From contig NC_133165.1 in NCBI RefSeq assembly GCF_040802235.1, positions 46,575,629-46,639,628 of the forward strand: DNA of 64,000 nucleotides, given 5' to 3'. Every line of letters begins with the position of its first letter. Position 1 is the stretch's first letter. Positions 1 to 11,732 of this stretch are shown here, in pieces. Under the pieces are notes generated by a model, which searched no databases, was not told the origin of the DNA, and was given only the letters and a program-made list of their open reading frames with translations. The position numbers were made by a program, and so were the translations under genes. The DNA is from Manis javanica (Eukaryota > Chordata > Mammalia > Pholidota > Manidae).

Positions 1-732
1 TATATTAATTGACCATATATGTTTGGGTTGATATCTGGGGTCTCTATTCTCTTCGCTGTTCTGTGACTCTGTTCTTGTGCCAGTACCAAATTGTCTTGAT
101 TACTGTGGCTTTGTAGTAGAGCTTGAAGTTGGGGAGTGAGATCCCCCCAACTTTATTTTTCCTTCTCAGGATTGCTTTGGCTATTCGGGGTCTTTGGTGT
201 TTCCATATGAATTTTTGAACTATTTTTTCTAGTTCGTTGAAGAATGTTGTTGGTAATTTGATAGGGATTGCATCAAATCTGTATATTGCTTTGGGCAGGA
301 TGGCTGTTTTGACTATATTAATTCTTCTTAGCCAAGAGCATGGGATGAGTTTCCATTTGGTTGTGTCCTCTTTAATTTCTCTTAAGAGTGTCTTATAATT
401 TTCAGGGTATAGGTCTTTCACTTCCTTGGTAAGGTTTATTCCTAAGTATTTTAAAATTTGATGAAATTGTGAATGGAATTGTTTTCCTGATTTCTCTTTC
501 TATTAGTTCATTGTTAGTGTATAGGAAAGCCACAGATTTCTGTGTGTTAATTTTGTATCCTGCAACTTTGTATTCCCATATCAGTTCTAGGAGTTTTGAA
601 GTGGAGCCTTTAGGGCTATTTATGTACAAAATCATGTCATCTGCAAATAGTCACAGTTTGACTTCTTCTTTACCAATCTGGATTCCTTGTATTTCTTTGT
701 TTTGTCTAATTGCCGTGGCTAGGACCTCCTAA
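1..732 (-). mobile_element. L1 (LINE-1) fragment, ORF2 C-terminal half, antisense
   Basis: On the minus strand this reads as L1 ORF2 downstream of the reverse transcriptase core. The peptide [13 protein letters not shown]...[24 protein letters not shown] at 421-44 is the usual L1 thumb/connection region, and the part preceding it runs back to about 732. The element continues beyond the left edge of the window and is truncated on the right, where the L1 similarity stops abruptly. The frames are interrupted, so it is dead. It lies in an NFATC2IP intron in antisense orientation. It closely resembles the L1s at 48-63 kb, so it probably belongs to the same fairly young family. Confidence 0.9.
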
Positions 733-1207
733 TGATGATCTTTTATATCTTTACCTCATTCCCCTCCCTTCCCCACCTATTCCATCCCAGACTCTCAAGT
801 CTCTCTGTGCCAACCAACTTAAGTACAGAAATAAAATAAGAGAAACATTAAAAAAAAAAATTATCCTTTGACAACATCTGTTTTAATGTACATTTTATAA
901 CATACATAATAGTATGTACATCATTAGTAAGTAGTATATGTGTATTAAGTAAACATATTTTCCGGTTGCCCTGTCTTGAGTCTTGGCATTTGGCTCAGTC
1001 ACTCTCCCGTTCTGCCACACTCCAGCCCATCCTTTTCTCTGTGTTAGGCACTTCCCTACTGACTCACACCAGTGAGCACTTCCCCAGTATTACTGTTGGT
1101 TGTGTGTGTGTCAGGGCCCTGTAGTCTCCTTTCTCAGGACCTTGTGAAGCCCTTGCCTTGTCTCTCCTTGGCCTCTCACTGCCCTCTCTTGGCTAACACT
1201 TCCCCAG
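733..1207. other. NFATC2IP intron remainder, AT-rich then pyrimidine-rich
   Basis: No exon, RNA gene or clear repeat is seen. The last 60 bases are pyrimidine-rich and end in the CCCCAG acceptor of the first NFATC2IP exon in the window. Confidence 0.5.
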
Positions 1208-4200
1208 AGGTGGATATGGCCGATTCTAGCAGTCCCCAGGCTGAAGATCCCCCATGCCCAGATTCTCCCTGGAAGAAGAAGCTGAGGAGTAAGGAAGCAG
1301 AAGAAGAGAAGAAAGAGGTGTTTCTGTGAGTGAGGGCAGGGCACTGGGACCCGAGGAGCAGAAAGGGAGTTGGAGGGGTAGGCTGAGGCAGGTGCCACCC
1401 TTGAGGGGCTCCTGAAAGGCTAAGGAGAAGGGATGGAAGGATCTTGAGGCTCAGGTGAGGAATGATGGGAGAAGAGATGGCTCACATCGGAGGATGACAG
1501 CAGACTCTTTGTGCCCACCTATGGAAGTGGAGTGTTTTGTCTGTGTTTGAGGCAGTAGTAGTGCAGGTGTGCGACTCTGGAGATCACCCTTGTGGTTCAG
1601 ATCTGGCCAGCTGTCTCTTAACTATTCTTTCTGTGCCTCACTTCCTCTTCCGTAAATGGGGAACAGAGTGTCGGAGAATTTGTGAGTAGGTTGAGTTAAT
1701 GTGGCATCTAGTAGGTGCTGGGTGTCTGTTGGATGTTGTTAGACATTCACTAGGAAGTGACTTATATTAAAAGTTAGGCATTTTCCTTCCTAATATTTGG
1801 GTTCTGTAAATATAAAAAGATGACATAGGTTTCCCTGTCTTTACTCCCCATCTTCTAATAAGATGGATGACTGAAAGCTGCTCCATCTTGCTTCTCCAAT
1901 TCCCCTCACAAGGACAGGTGTGGGGCTGGGGCCCCTCCTTTTCCTCCGTCCTGCTCCTCTCTTCTCTCTGCAGGGCTCAGGATACTTCTCCTTTGCCCCC
2001 ACCTCTGCGAAGGACCAAAAGCAGAAAACATACCCGGGCACTGCAGAAGTTAAGGTGCCAAGGGTGGGGGCTCTGGTTGGAATGGAGAGGGGCAGCTGGG
2101 GTGGCCTAACCCTGGCTGACCTGAAGTCCTTTCTGCACTCCAGGGAGGTGAACAAGCGCCTCCAAGATCTCCGTTCTTGCCTGAGTCCCAAGCAGCACCA
2201 GGACCAGGACCACCTGAGACAAGAGGATGAGGTGGTCTTGGTGGAGGGGCCTACCTTCCCACAGAGCTCCCGACTCTTCCAGCTCAAAATCCGGTGCCGG
2301 GCTGACCTGGTCAGATTGCCCGTCAGAATGGTAAGTGCCTGCAGGGCCTATGGGAGACGGGTCCCAGGAACTGCCTGTTGGGGGACTGTGGCGTCGGGGT
2401 GGAAGGGACTCTGCCTTCTCTGCCCTCTGTTCTCTGGGACTGCCTGCCATACCTTTGCATTTGCTGGTGTTTTTGTCTGGATTGTCTTTTCCTCACTCTC
2501 TCTTCTCTTTCTGGAAAACTTCCCACCCATTTTTCAAGGCTCCTCTTAAGCATCCTAGGAAGCTTTACCTAGTGGCCCTCTCCCCGGGGTGCAGCCCCTC
2601 CCTCTTCCCTTCTTTTAGACCCTGTGCTTCCCTCCTGTGCTTGCTCTTACCGCCTTAGACACAAAGATGTCACTCAGTTGTTCCTAGCTCCCCCAGCTTC
2701 CTGGTGAAGACTACTGTTTTTGTGGGGATGACCCCGATTCCAAAACAAGACTCATAACCAATTACCATTTATTGAGCTATAACCATGCTTGGGCAAGCAG
2801 CTAAGCCTGAGGTTGCAAACTGGCAGTTCACGGCTTTAGAAACAACAGTACAGCTTTTTTTTGCCATGCTTTTGAAACATAGTGGGTGATGTCATACAAA
2901 GGTCCAAATGGATGGCTTCTCCTAAATAAGCAGATGTAGTCACACTGGCCTGTATTCCTACATGGTGCCAATCAGCTGGAGCTGCATAACCAACTGCCCT
3001 GTTTAGACGAGGCATATGAATTCCAGTTTACTGCAATCCCACCACTCCTTTTTTTCCTCCTATCATGGCTGCTTCCTGCCTAAACCCCTTATTGATAAGT
3101 CTATACTCTAACAGGTAAATATGAGACTCACAGCTGAGCAGCTCAGCAAGTAGTAAAGGGCAGAAACTTGTGTTGGAGGGGGTAGGGTGGGCTGGGGCCC
3201 ATCAAGGCAGAAAGGCCTCCTTTGCTTCTTGTCCTCCCCAGTCGGAGCCCCTACAGGGTGTGGTGGACCACATGGCTGCCCATCTTGGGGTGTCCCCAAG
3301 CAGGATCCTCTTGCTCTTCGGAGAGACAGAGCTGTCCCCCACTGCCACCCCCAGGACTCTAAAGCTTGGAGTGGCTGACATCATTGGTGAGAGGAAGGAA
3401 GGGAGGTGGAGTCTCGAGGAGGACTTTGCCACAGGGAGGGGATAGGGGGAAGGCCCAGAGGAGGCCCTGCATTCAACCCTGGATTCCCCATCCTGCCTCC
3501 TGCAGACTGTGTGGTGCTAGCAAGTTCTCCAGAGGCTGAAAGGATGTCCCAGCTGCTCCAGCTGCGGGTGCAAGGGAAGGAGAAGCACCAGATGCTGCAA
3601 GTCTCCCTGTCTCCAGTGAGTGGGAGAGATGGCTGTCCGTGCCCCTCACCCTTTCCTGCGCCGGCTCTCTTGTCAGCTAACAGGATGTAGTCCTCCGAAT
3701 CCTGAGTGGGCTGAGTTCCCGAGCCCATCCCAGGTCATGGAAAAAACCCCTCATACAACTTCCCCTGCTCTCATCTTCTAAGCCTCCATCTGGCTAAAAG
3801 GGAAAGACCCTTGTGCAGTAATCAATTAAATCCATTAAAATAATCATTAAAGTCACATTGCTAAGTGACAGTCCCCATGCTAAGGATAATTCCTCCCCAT
3901 TCTTGCTATGAAATTTCACAGCAGTCCATGTGGGAAAGCACTGTTCTTACCCGCATTTAACAAATAAGGAAACGGAAGTCTAGCGAAGGGGAGTAAGCTG
4001 CAATATTCCCTAGGGTGGCAGCAAAGTTTCACTTAAACCAATGGTTTAAGACAAGAAATTTATTCTCTCACGGTTCTGCACGCTGGAAGTCTGAAATTGA
4101 GGTGTCAGCAGGGCCATGCTGCCTCTGAGACTCTGGGTAGAAGCCTTGCTTGCTTCTTCTCAGCCTGCGGTGGTGGCATAAGTCGTGGGTGTTCTTGGCC

Positions 4201-4958
4201 TTCAGCCGCATCACTCAGTCTCTGCCTCTTTCATCACACGGTGTTGTCCCTGTGTGACCCTCTGGGTGTTTCTCTTATAAGGATACCAGCCACATTGCCT
4301 TAGTGCCCACCCTACCTAATTGAGTGGGACCTCATCCTGATCACATCGGCAAAGGGCCTATTTCCAGATAAGGTCATGTTCACATTTACTAGGGGTTAGG
4401 ACCACAAGGAGTCTTTCTGGAGGACACAGCCCATAACACTTGCCTAAGTTCACATAGCCAGTTGAGTGGGAGAGTCTGGCTTCCAGGTTTGGATTGTTTT
4501 CACTCTAGAGCCTGGACTGTCTTCATCATGCCGTATGTGCCTCCATTGGTAGGAGAGGAGACGGGGCCTTGGAGAGCCTGCCTGACTCAGAGTCTACATC
4601 TGAAGCTTTGGGCTCTGTGGCCCTGTTCCCTGGAGGGGAACCCAGCTGTGCTGACTTCTTTGTCTACTCACCTTCCTCTGCATAGGCTCTGACTTTCCTG
4701 GTCCCCTTGTCCTCCATGTCCCAAGCCTCTGTCTATCTACAAGTTCTCCCAGCTCCTCTTTCCAAATTCTTATATCTGTTTTTTTTCCTCTTCCTCTAGA
4801 CTTCTCCTCTCAAGACTCTCATGTCCCGCTATGAAGAGGCCATGGGACTTTCAGGCCACAAGCTCTCCTTCTTCTTTGATGGGATGAAGCTTTCAGGCAA
4901 GGAGCAGCCATCTGATCTGGGCATGGAATCCGGGGACCTCATTGAGGTCTGGGGATGA
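1208..4958 (+). CDS. NFATC2IP: NFATC2IP (NIP45), 3' six coding exons; tandem SUMO-like domains
   Basis: Exons: 1208-1325, 1974-2054, 2144-2330, 3242-3386, 3506-3615 and 4800-4958 (TGA). All introns are GT-AG and the phases join to give the last 266 residues. The human protein is 419 aa, so about 153 N-terminal residues lie left of the window. Recognised peptides are EVNKRLQDLRSCLSPK, EDEVVLVEGP, HLGVSPSRILLLFGETELS and the C-terminus SGDLIEVWG. Order: a charged, serine/proline-rich linker (exons 1-2), then SUMO-like domain 1 (exon 3 end to exon 5) and SUMO-like domain 2 (exon 6), as in the RENi (Rad60-Esc2-NIP45) family. Known role: a nuclear cofactor of NFAT that promotes Th2 cytokine transcription and acts in SUMO/genome-stability functions through the UBC9-binding SUMO-like domain. 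Human LSEVNK reads LREVNK here, across an exon junction. Identity is certain; only the start is missing. Confidence 0.97.
1600..1740 (+). repeat. MIR fossil (weak)
   Basis: Contains the order 'ctgtgcctcacttcctc...gtaaatggg' followed by 'taggtgctgggtgtctgttgg', as in MIR. It lies in an NFATC2IP intron. The sequence is diverged and the limits are approximate. Confidence 0.45.
2430..2690 (+). repeat. L2 3'-region fossil (weak)
   Basis: 'cctttgcatttgctggtgt', 'ttctggaaaacttcccac' and 'tttttcaaggctcctctta' follow the usual L2 3' order. It sits directly after an NFATC2IP donor site. The limits are approximate. Confidence 0.45.
3850..4530 (-). repeat. MIR fossil split by an LTR
   Basis: Antisense MIR text ('cgcatttaacaaataaggaaacgg') runs to about 4000. 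It resumes after the LTR at about 4440 with 'tgcctaagttcacatagccag' and 'gtctggcttccaggtttgg'. The two halves are consecutive parts of one MIR, so the LTR landed in it. Confidence 0.6.
4012..4440 (-). mobile_element. Solo LTR of MaLR type (MLT1/MST-like), fossil
   Basis: Read on the minus strand it opens with TGTTATGGGCTGTGTCC, includes 'ccttataagagaaacaccc', and closes near 'gtgagagaataaatttcttg' and 'taaaccattgg'. This is the layout of mammalian apparent LTR retrotransposon LTRs, with a poly(A) signal and a 3' end resembling 'tgtttaagcca'. There is no internal region, so it is a solo LTR. It is diverged, of old placental age, and non-functional. Confidence 0.78.
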
Positions 4959-5262
4959 AATCCCATCTCCGTTTGGAGACCACCCTGAACTTGAGGGAGA
5001 GAATGGCTGTCTCTTTTGGCCCTATAAGACCCCCTCTGCTGTTAACCCTGCTTTCAAGCCTTTAGTTAGTTGGTTAGTCATATGGTGGTTCTTGCTGCCC
5101 TGGGTAGACTGGCGCCATCCACATGGTGTGCTGAGTTTTGCAGCCCCCTGGGGCATGGAGGGGTACCCCTGACCGCCAGCCTTTCACCTTCACCATCACC
5201 CTTTCCTTCATCAAAATGTCTGTTTTATGAAACTGAACTGCTCACATTTAAATAGTAGTTGA

Positions 5263-5268
5263 AATAAA
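5263..5268 (+). promoter_or_regulatory. NFATC2IP: NFATC2IP polyadenylation signal AATAAA
   Basis: AATAAA lies 305 bases past the stop, followed by GT-rich sequence (aggttggttctggg). The 3' UTR is therefore about 4959-5285. Confidence 0.85.
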
Positions 5269-5289
5269 CGAAGGTTGGTTCTGGGATTT

Positions 5290-7765
5290 ATGCCATGTCC
5301 AGGACCAGCAGTGGCCTTAGTGTCATTTGGAGGCAGGGGGTGAAGTTTGCTTGAGGCACATAAACAGGTGTGGTTTGTTTGTTTGCAGAAAATAAATGGT
5401 CAGGCTCACATGCTTAAGCATAGGCAGACAATGGGTTGCTCTTTGGAAGAAAATAGTGGATTTTCAACCTTGGGTGTTTTCCTCTTCCCAAGACCTTCCT
5501 GATACACACATTATTTAAGGCACAGCTGAACACTTTTGCTTTTATTTTCAGGATTACAGTCCACGCAAGGTTTCTCTCATTTTACAGCTTTTCCCCCTTT
5601 CTTCACACCATCATGTCCCATAAGCACCCATTCTAAGGTGTTGAATCCATGTCTTTAACTATGAATGTGTCCTTGTAAAATGCAGTGTTGTATGTGTGAA
5701 TATACTTTTTACGTATGTGGTGTGGTCCTATAGGTTTTGTGTTGTTTGCTTTTTCACTCAACATTCTATATCTGCCTGGTTGCTTCAAGCTGTTCTGTTG
5801 TACTCCCCTGTGGGTGTCAACTGTATTTTACTTACATGTCCTTACTTCCACATTACAAATCCTGGGTACCTCCAATTCCTCAGCACATACACAAGGCCAT
5901 GATGGGTGAATGGACATCACTTGTCCCCTTCCATGCTTGTGTGGAAAGTTCTCCAGCATAGAGAGCCAGGATGGGATTACAGGTCAGACAGCAATTTCTT
6001 TATGGTTCTAGCAAATTTTTCTTTAGAATAGTCATTGACTCTCCCGCTTGAGGCTCTGCATCTCTCCTCATCCTCACCGGTATTCTTACTGCCCAGCTTT
6101 CTAATTTTTGCCAGTCTGATGGTTATCTAGTGGCTCAGTGTTTTCATGTACATTCATCTGGCCACCAGTAATTTGGGGAATTTCTTCATATACTGATCAG
6201 ACTTTCTGGTTTCCCTTTCTGTGAACTACCCTGGGCAGTTGCAAATAACTCAGAATGGCACTTGGGTGTAGATCTCGGGTGCTCTTCAGTTAACAGAAAT
6301 CCTTTATTTTAATGTAGATGAATGACTGTCATATTACTTGTTGCTTTTTGATTTATTTTAAAGTAGTTTAGATGTTTTAATTTTCTTCTCTTAGCTTACT
6401 CTTTTTTCCTTTCACGTTTAGACCACCAAGTAGGGCTGAAGTCCAGCCAGTACATTGCCTGGCATCTGTTCTGCATGATCAAACATTTGTTCTCATCGGT
6501 TAATGCCAGGCTATGCTGGCTGCTAAATATTGACTGTTACTTTTAAACTATTTGAATTCACCTTTTTATATGAGAACCAAGTTTTGTTTTCTCCATATGA
6601 TCCAGTTTTCTCAGTGCGGGCTACTACTAAAGCCATTACTTTTCCACTGATGTGTGGAATAATTTTGGCAAAAGTTGTCACCTTCTGAAAAAAATTTTTT
6701 TTGTTGGAATGTGGTGTTCCTTTGAATTTATAATGTTGGAAAAATAAAAAGAAACCTTTGTAATATTTCAATAATCCATGGTATGGTATAGCGTTCATTT
6801 TTTTCAGAACTTTTATGTTCATTTATAAGTTTCAGCTCATTCAAATGATGTATTCAGTCTCCACAGAATAAATGGGAATACGTTCAACTTGTGAATACTC
6901 GAGGATTTCTGTCTTTGTGGCTATCATGGGATGCCCTACCTCCCACAGCGCCTGTGACTGAGACCATTGGTTGTCCCCACATGTCCATTCTTTCTCCTTT
7001 CAGGGTAATAGAAGCCCTGGTCTTTAGCAAAGCATAGAGAATTCAGAATGAAGACACTACTTGCCAGTCTGCATTGTAGCTAGGTGTGGCCAAGTGCCAG
7101 TTCAGGCTCCTGACTGGGGGAAGAGTCACGGCTTGCAGGATGGGGCCATAAGCAGGCAGCCTGTGCCCCTCTGCTTTCTTCTTGCTGCTGATAGGAAGTG
7201 GAGAGCAACCTGGACATGAGGTGGCCTTGGGGAAGGAAGCCATGCAGGGCAAAACAAGAGGATCCTAGGTCTCAGCCTCCTGTAGCATCATACCAGCCCA
7301 GCACTGCTGATGTTGGGGATTTCACAGGAGAAGGGAACTTCCATCTTGTTTAAATCACCGCCATTTGAGGATTTCTGTCCTTGTAGTGCGTTTGTAGCCC
7401 TAGGAAGGTGCTGTTGTGAGTAATAGTGTACTGATCCCCTCTGGGTCTCTGGGGGAGATTTTCTCAGGTTTATATCCATGAGTGGAATCACTTAATATTG
7501 AATATGCACTCACCTACCCAATTTCTCTTTTGAGTTCTGCCAGATTGCTGACCAAAGTGGCTGGACCTCTTTATAAATCCATTAGCAAGTGCTACAAGGT
7601 TCAGTTTCCTTTTATCTTCCCCAGCCCTTAATCTGAGAGAATATGAGAAAGACTACTCATTTTAAAAGAATTCACATTTCTTCTATGAGAGATAATTATC
7701 CTCTTGATCAAAGAGATTGATCATTTGCCAGGGTATCTTTCTAAAACGCTCCTGATTAGAAACCT
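5290..7765. other. Intergenic stretch without a supported gene
   Basis: AT-rich intergenic DNA. 5640-6000 has a flavour of an old L1 3' end (ctttttcactcaacattctat...), but I cannot fix its family. All open frames here are short and have no recognisable domain. Confidence 0.5.
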
Positions 7766-7769
7766 TCAA

Positions 7770-7960
7770 AACTCTAGTGAGCCCTTACTCAGTGCCACAT
7801 ACCAGGCTGGGCACTTTTCATAACCCCTTTCATCCTCAGAGCGATCCTGTGAGGTAGATGTTGTTATTCCCATTTTACAGAAGAGAAACAGCTTAGGAAG
7901 ATTAATTAGCCTGCCCCAGACCAGAGCCAGATGCAAAACCAGGTGGGCCTGACATGACTC
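7770..7960 (-). repeat. MIR fossil
   Basis: 'gagcccttactcagtgccac', 'cctcagagcgatcctgtgag' and 'cccattttacagaagagaaac' occur in antisense MIR order. Confidence 0.75.
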
Positions 7961-8139
7961 AGGATTCCTAACAAGGTCTCACACTTGAATGTGCCCATGA
8001 GTCAGCTGGGAAGCTTGTGAAAATGTGGATGTCGCATCAGCAGTTCTGGGTGGGGTCCAAGGTGCTGCATTTCTTCCAGGCTCCCAGGCATTGCAACACT
8101 GCTGACTGTGCTTAGAGTGGCAGGATGCTATTTGCCTTT

Positions 8140-8410
8140 TTCTCTATAGCTTCATGCCTTCAAATTCTCCCATCTCCTGCCATTCCCTCCATGAAGCCCC
8201 CAGAGGACTGGCCACATCATTTTGTGTGTGTCCCACCTTAGCCTGTAACGGGTATAGCTCAGTACACTCTTACACCCATTGTTTTCTCTTTCTCCCCGAC
8301 TAGACTGTAAACTTAAAAAACAAACACTATAGCTTGTTCTCAAAGACCCCCAGCTTAGTGTCTGACACATAGGAGTTACCTAACAAATGTTTGTTCAATG
8401 AATGAATGAA
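8140..8410 (+). repeat. L2 3' end
   Basis: Contains 'ccatgaagcccccagagg', 'gactagactgtaaactt' and the terminal 'aatgtttgttcaatgaatga', which is the diagnostic L2 3' end. Confidence 0.78.
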
Positions 8411-8479
8411 GTTCCTTTTCTCATAGCATCCCACTACCACCCTTCTCACTCCATGAGCTGGAAACCTAGGTTCCACTCC

Positions 8480-9390
8480 TGACATCTCTTCCATCCCCAC
8501 ACCCACTCCATCACCAAATCAGCTTAATTGCGCCAGATAGCTCTCAAGCAGTTCACTACTCTCCTTCCATCCCATTCTGGTTCAGCCACCACTCCCTGCA
8601 GCCTAGACTAGTGCCCCAGCCACATGGCAGATTGCTTTGCTGCTTGACCCCTCCAGTCCATCTATAGTGCAACCAGAATGATCTCCAATGCAAATCTGAT
8701 ATTAAAATGAAGGAAATCCTTAACATGGCTGAGGGCCTGTCCAGCCTGGCCCCTCCCTGCTCGCTGGCTGGTGTGGATAAAGTGAAGGTTCCTACGGCTA
8801 GGATTCTCACTTGGCTCTGGTTGGCTAGCTCACTACACGTGTGGGCAATACATTGTTACTGACTCTATAGAAAGAGCTCTGCCCAGTGCTCTGGCCAACA
8901 CAGTGGCATGGCTGTAGAGCTGCTAGGTTGCAGGAGAGCAGAGGCTGGAGTGGTGGCAGCACCGAGAACAGAGACTGAGATGGCTGCGGGGGTAAGAGGC
9001 TCAGAGGCAGAGACCAGCATGCTGCCTGCAGACTCGCTCTGAGTGGACAGAATTCTAGTGATTGACCTGCCACCATGGGAATAAAGTCAGGTATTACCCT
9101 GTCAACACAAGAACATTCCATTGTCATTCTTTGGTCTCATTGAATCCACAGTGCACTTGTATGGGGCTGAAACCCATTGGCAAGACACTGGGCTCCCCCC
9201 TCACTGCTCTCCACACTGTTCTTTCAGATCCTTGCTTCCTTCTGTGGCAAGGCCTTTGCACATGCTTTCTGCTTCCTGAACTTCCCTCCTAGGAAGTCAG
9301 TGATTGCCCCTCTTCCACATCTGAGTTCAAGGACCAGTTCTTTTAGAGAGGATCTCAACCTCCCTGACCAGGTCAAATACCTGCTTTCAA
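8480..9390 (+). repeat. L2 3' half, interrupted at about 8770-9145
   Basis: The left part (gtgcaaccagaatgatctcc ... cctgtccagcctggcccctc) and the right part (ccttgcttccttctgtggca, ggcctttgcacatgct, cttccctcc) are consecutive pieces of L2. The middle is foreign to L2 and described separately. Confidence 0.6.
8770..9145 (+). mobile_element. LTR-like fossil inserted in L2
   Basis: This block breaks the L2. It has an AATAAA near its 3' side (gggaataaagtcaggtatta) and ends in 'cattctttggtctcattgaa', which resembles LTR 3' ends. No family can be assigned with confidence and no internal coding region is present. The ends are approximate and the element is inert. Confidence 0.38.
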
Positions 9391-9699
9391 GTTCTTATAA
9401 TACCCATATGGCAGATGTTTTTTTTTTGTGTGTGACAATTGTTATAGGTAAACTTTTTTTCAAGAAATTCCACATGTACTTTTATTTCACAAACCACAAT
9501 TTCCAAAGCAAGCAGAGCAAAAGTTGGGCTCCAGTTTAAACTAATAGACCTGTACAGACATATTTATCTGACCATAAAGGAATTTTAATGGAGAGATCCA
9601 TCAAATTTAAAAGCCAAATAATTTTCCTATTTGGCAAAAACAACTAGCATAAAAATATTTGCCTTTATAACCAAAAGTTTTATTTTCATTAATGTCCAG

Positions 9700-10560
9700 T
9701 GGTATTGTGTTTGGTCTACAGGCTTTCTTTTTCTTTTTTTTAACTTACTGGAGTTTAATTTACATGCCTAAACATTTAATTGTTTTATGTCTACAGTTCA
9801 ATGAATTTTAGACGTACACAATCCTGCCAAAGTTTCCTGGTGCCTGTTTGTGCCTCCTCCTCCCCTGGTCCCTAAGCAACCACTAACTGCTTTTTGTCAC
9901 TTTAGTTTTGTCTTTTCTGTATTTTCACATACATGAAATAATAGGGAATGCACAGCACGATATTTGTGGGATTTATCCATGTTGTATCATTGACTAGTAT
10001 TCCATTGTATGGATATACTGTTTACCTGTTGATTAACGTGTGGGGTTTTCTTTCATTTTTCAGCTGTTTCTGTAACATTTGCATCAGGTTTTTGTTTGGA
10101 CAAGTTCTCATTTCTTGTTGAGAGATACCTATGCGTGGAATTGTGGGTCCTATGGGAAGTGTATGTTTGATTTTTAAAGAAACTGTTTTCCAAAGTAGCT
10201 GTGCTATTTGCATCCCCACAAGCACTGTATGAAGGTTGTAGCTGCTCCACTTCATTTCCAGTGCTTGGTACTATCAGGGTTTTTGTTTTTATTTTTATTT
10301 TTTAAAGCTATTCTAGTATAGTGGTATCTTAATTTGTATTTTCCATAGTGACCTATGGTGTCATATACTTGTTGGCTATTCATGTAACTTCTTTTGTGAA
10401 AAGTCTGTTCAGATCTTTTGCCCACTTGAAAAATGCATTTTTGTCTTATTTAATTCTAAGAGTTCTTTATACATCTGGATATAAGTGCTTTGGCAGATAC
10501 ATGTTTTACAAATATCTTCCAATCTGTGGCTCACCTTTTCATTTCACAGGTGCAGTTTTA
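9700..10560 (-). mobile_element. Ancient L1M fragment, 3' UTR to ORF2 end, antisense
   Basis: 'ccctaagcaaccactaactg', 'tattccattgtatggatata' and 'ctgtttcacaggtgcagttt'-type text follow the order of an antisense old L1 3' UTR and ORF2 C-terminus. It is heavily diverged. Confidence 0.75.
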
Positions 10561-10564
10561 CATG

Positions 10565-10690
10565 TGTATGGGCACCTGTCTCCTCAGATAAACCCCATGA
10601 AGGCAGGGACTAATCCTGCTTTTGCCTGACATGTGGCATAATGCCAGGCAGATAGTATCCTCAATTACACTTTGTTTAGGAAATGCTGTG
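10565..10690 (+). repeat. L2 3' end (weak)
   Basis: 'ccccatgaaggcagggacta' and 'gtggcataatgccaggcaga' match the end of L2. Confidence 0.5.
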
Positions 10691-11480
10691 ACTGCCATCT
10701 GAAGTTCCTCTCCAACTCTTTCCCTTAGTCCCTCAGGGGAGACCAGGCTTAAAGTTCTAAAGCATGAAGTACCTCCTGGAGCAAAGCCAGTGAAGGTTAT
10801 CCATGATCCAAAATAATTTCTGATAAGCCCCATGCTGTCCCCATGAGATTCAGAATTGGTAGGAACTTCAAGATCTGGTTGGAAGACCTCTACCTCTGTA
10901 CAAAGAACTATACTAATTTTACTGGATTATATATTTATTAGTTGTAGCTGGAGATTGGGACCCGGGGCACTAAAGAGTCACTCCAAGCTACTGTTTGGTG
11001 CCAGGGCTCACCAGGGCTCTTGCTTTTTCTCAGCCCAGTCAGCTAGGAGAGTCTCTTTAGTCTTTAAGCCTCTGCCTGTTCCCCAAATGAGACCACCAGA
11101 CGGCGCAAGAGCTCCAGTCCGGGTTGAAGGTGAGAAAATTCAGCTCCTGGATCGGCGGATGCCGGGGTCTGGGGAGGCTTCCTTCAATGTCTACAGGGAA
11201 AGCTCGGTGGTTTCCAGGTTGGGGGATCCGTGCGAGGGGCCAGGTCTGGAGGTCGCTGTTCACCATTCATGCATTCAACCCTTTCTGAGCATGTATGAGG
11301 CCCAAGCCATACACTGAGGAAGAGAGAAATAATTACCGAGAGCGAGAGCTCTTCGTTGGCATTTCTAGATATTTATTACTTTCGTAACAACTTAAGATTC
11401 CATTAAATCGTTTGCTCTTGTTTGCTCAGAGGCTTCCAAGTGGGGTTGCAGATGAAGAAGCTGAGATTCAGGGGGTGGGG
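10690..11480. other. SPNS1 upstream intergenic DNA
   Basis: No gene or repeat is recognised. CpG dinucleotides become frequent from about 11100 (gagaccaccagacggcgcaa). The open frames at 10856-11317 and 11422-11733 show no domain and run into the promoter. Confidence 0.45.
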
Positions 11481-11595
11481 AGATTCATCTGTTCACGGAA
11501 ACACCCTTTCAGGTTGGCGGCCTCGGCGGGAACGCAGCAGGCTGAGGCGCTGGGCCTGGGATGCTTCTCTGGTTACCCTGACGACCGGACGGCAG

Positions 11596-11605
11596 TCACG
11601 TGACA
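11596..11605. promoter_or_regulatory. Perfect CLEAR box GTCACGTGAC (TFEB/TFE3 site)
   Basis: An exact match to the palindromic CLEAR consensus, about 530 bases before the SPNS1 start codon. CLEAR boxes drive lysosomal genes through TFEB, TFE3 and MITF. SPNS1 encodes a lysosomal transporter, so the site fits its target. USF proteins could bind the same core. Confidence 0.75.
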
Positions 11606-11673
11606 TGGGAGCTCGCGGAGAGGCGGGAGGGGCTTGGTGGCAGTCCGCGGCGGCTTCCGTAGTCTGGCGACAG

Positions 11674-11732
11674 GTCACGTACCGAGAGATCGACCGCGGC
11701 GGTGTCTGCGCTCCCGGCTGCCGCATCACATG
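11674..11732. promoter_or_regulatory. Additional E-box-like sites: GTCACGT and TCACATGA
   Basis: GTCACGT at 11674-11680 is a CLEAR half-site. TCACATGA at 11725-11732 is the MITF/TFE M-box form. Together with the perfect CLEAR box, three related sites fall within 137 bases. Confidence 0.5.

Noticed and set aside
1920-2549. 209-aa frame in NFATC2IP
   Set aside because: It shares frame with exon 2144-2330 only and includes intron on both sides. The splice model explains it.
10856-11317. 153-aa frame upstream of SPNS1
   Set aside because: No domain, no splice context and no conserved peptide. It sits in promoter-flanking DNA.
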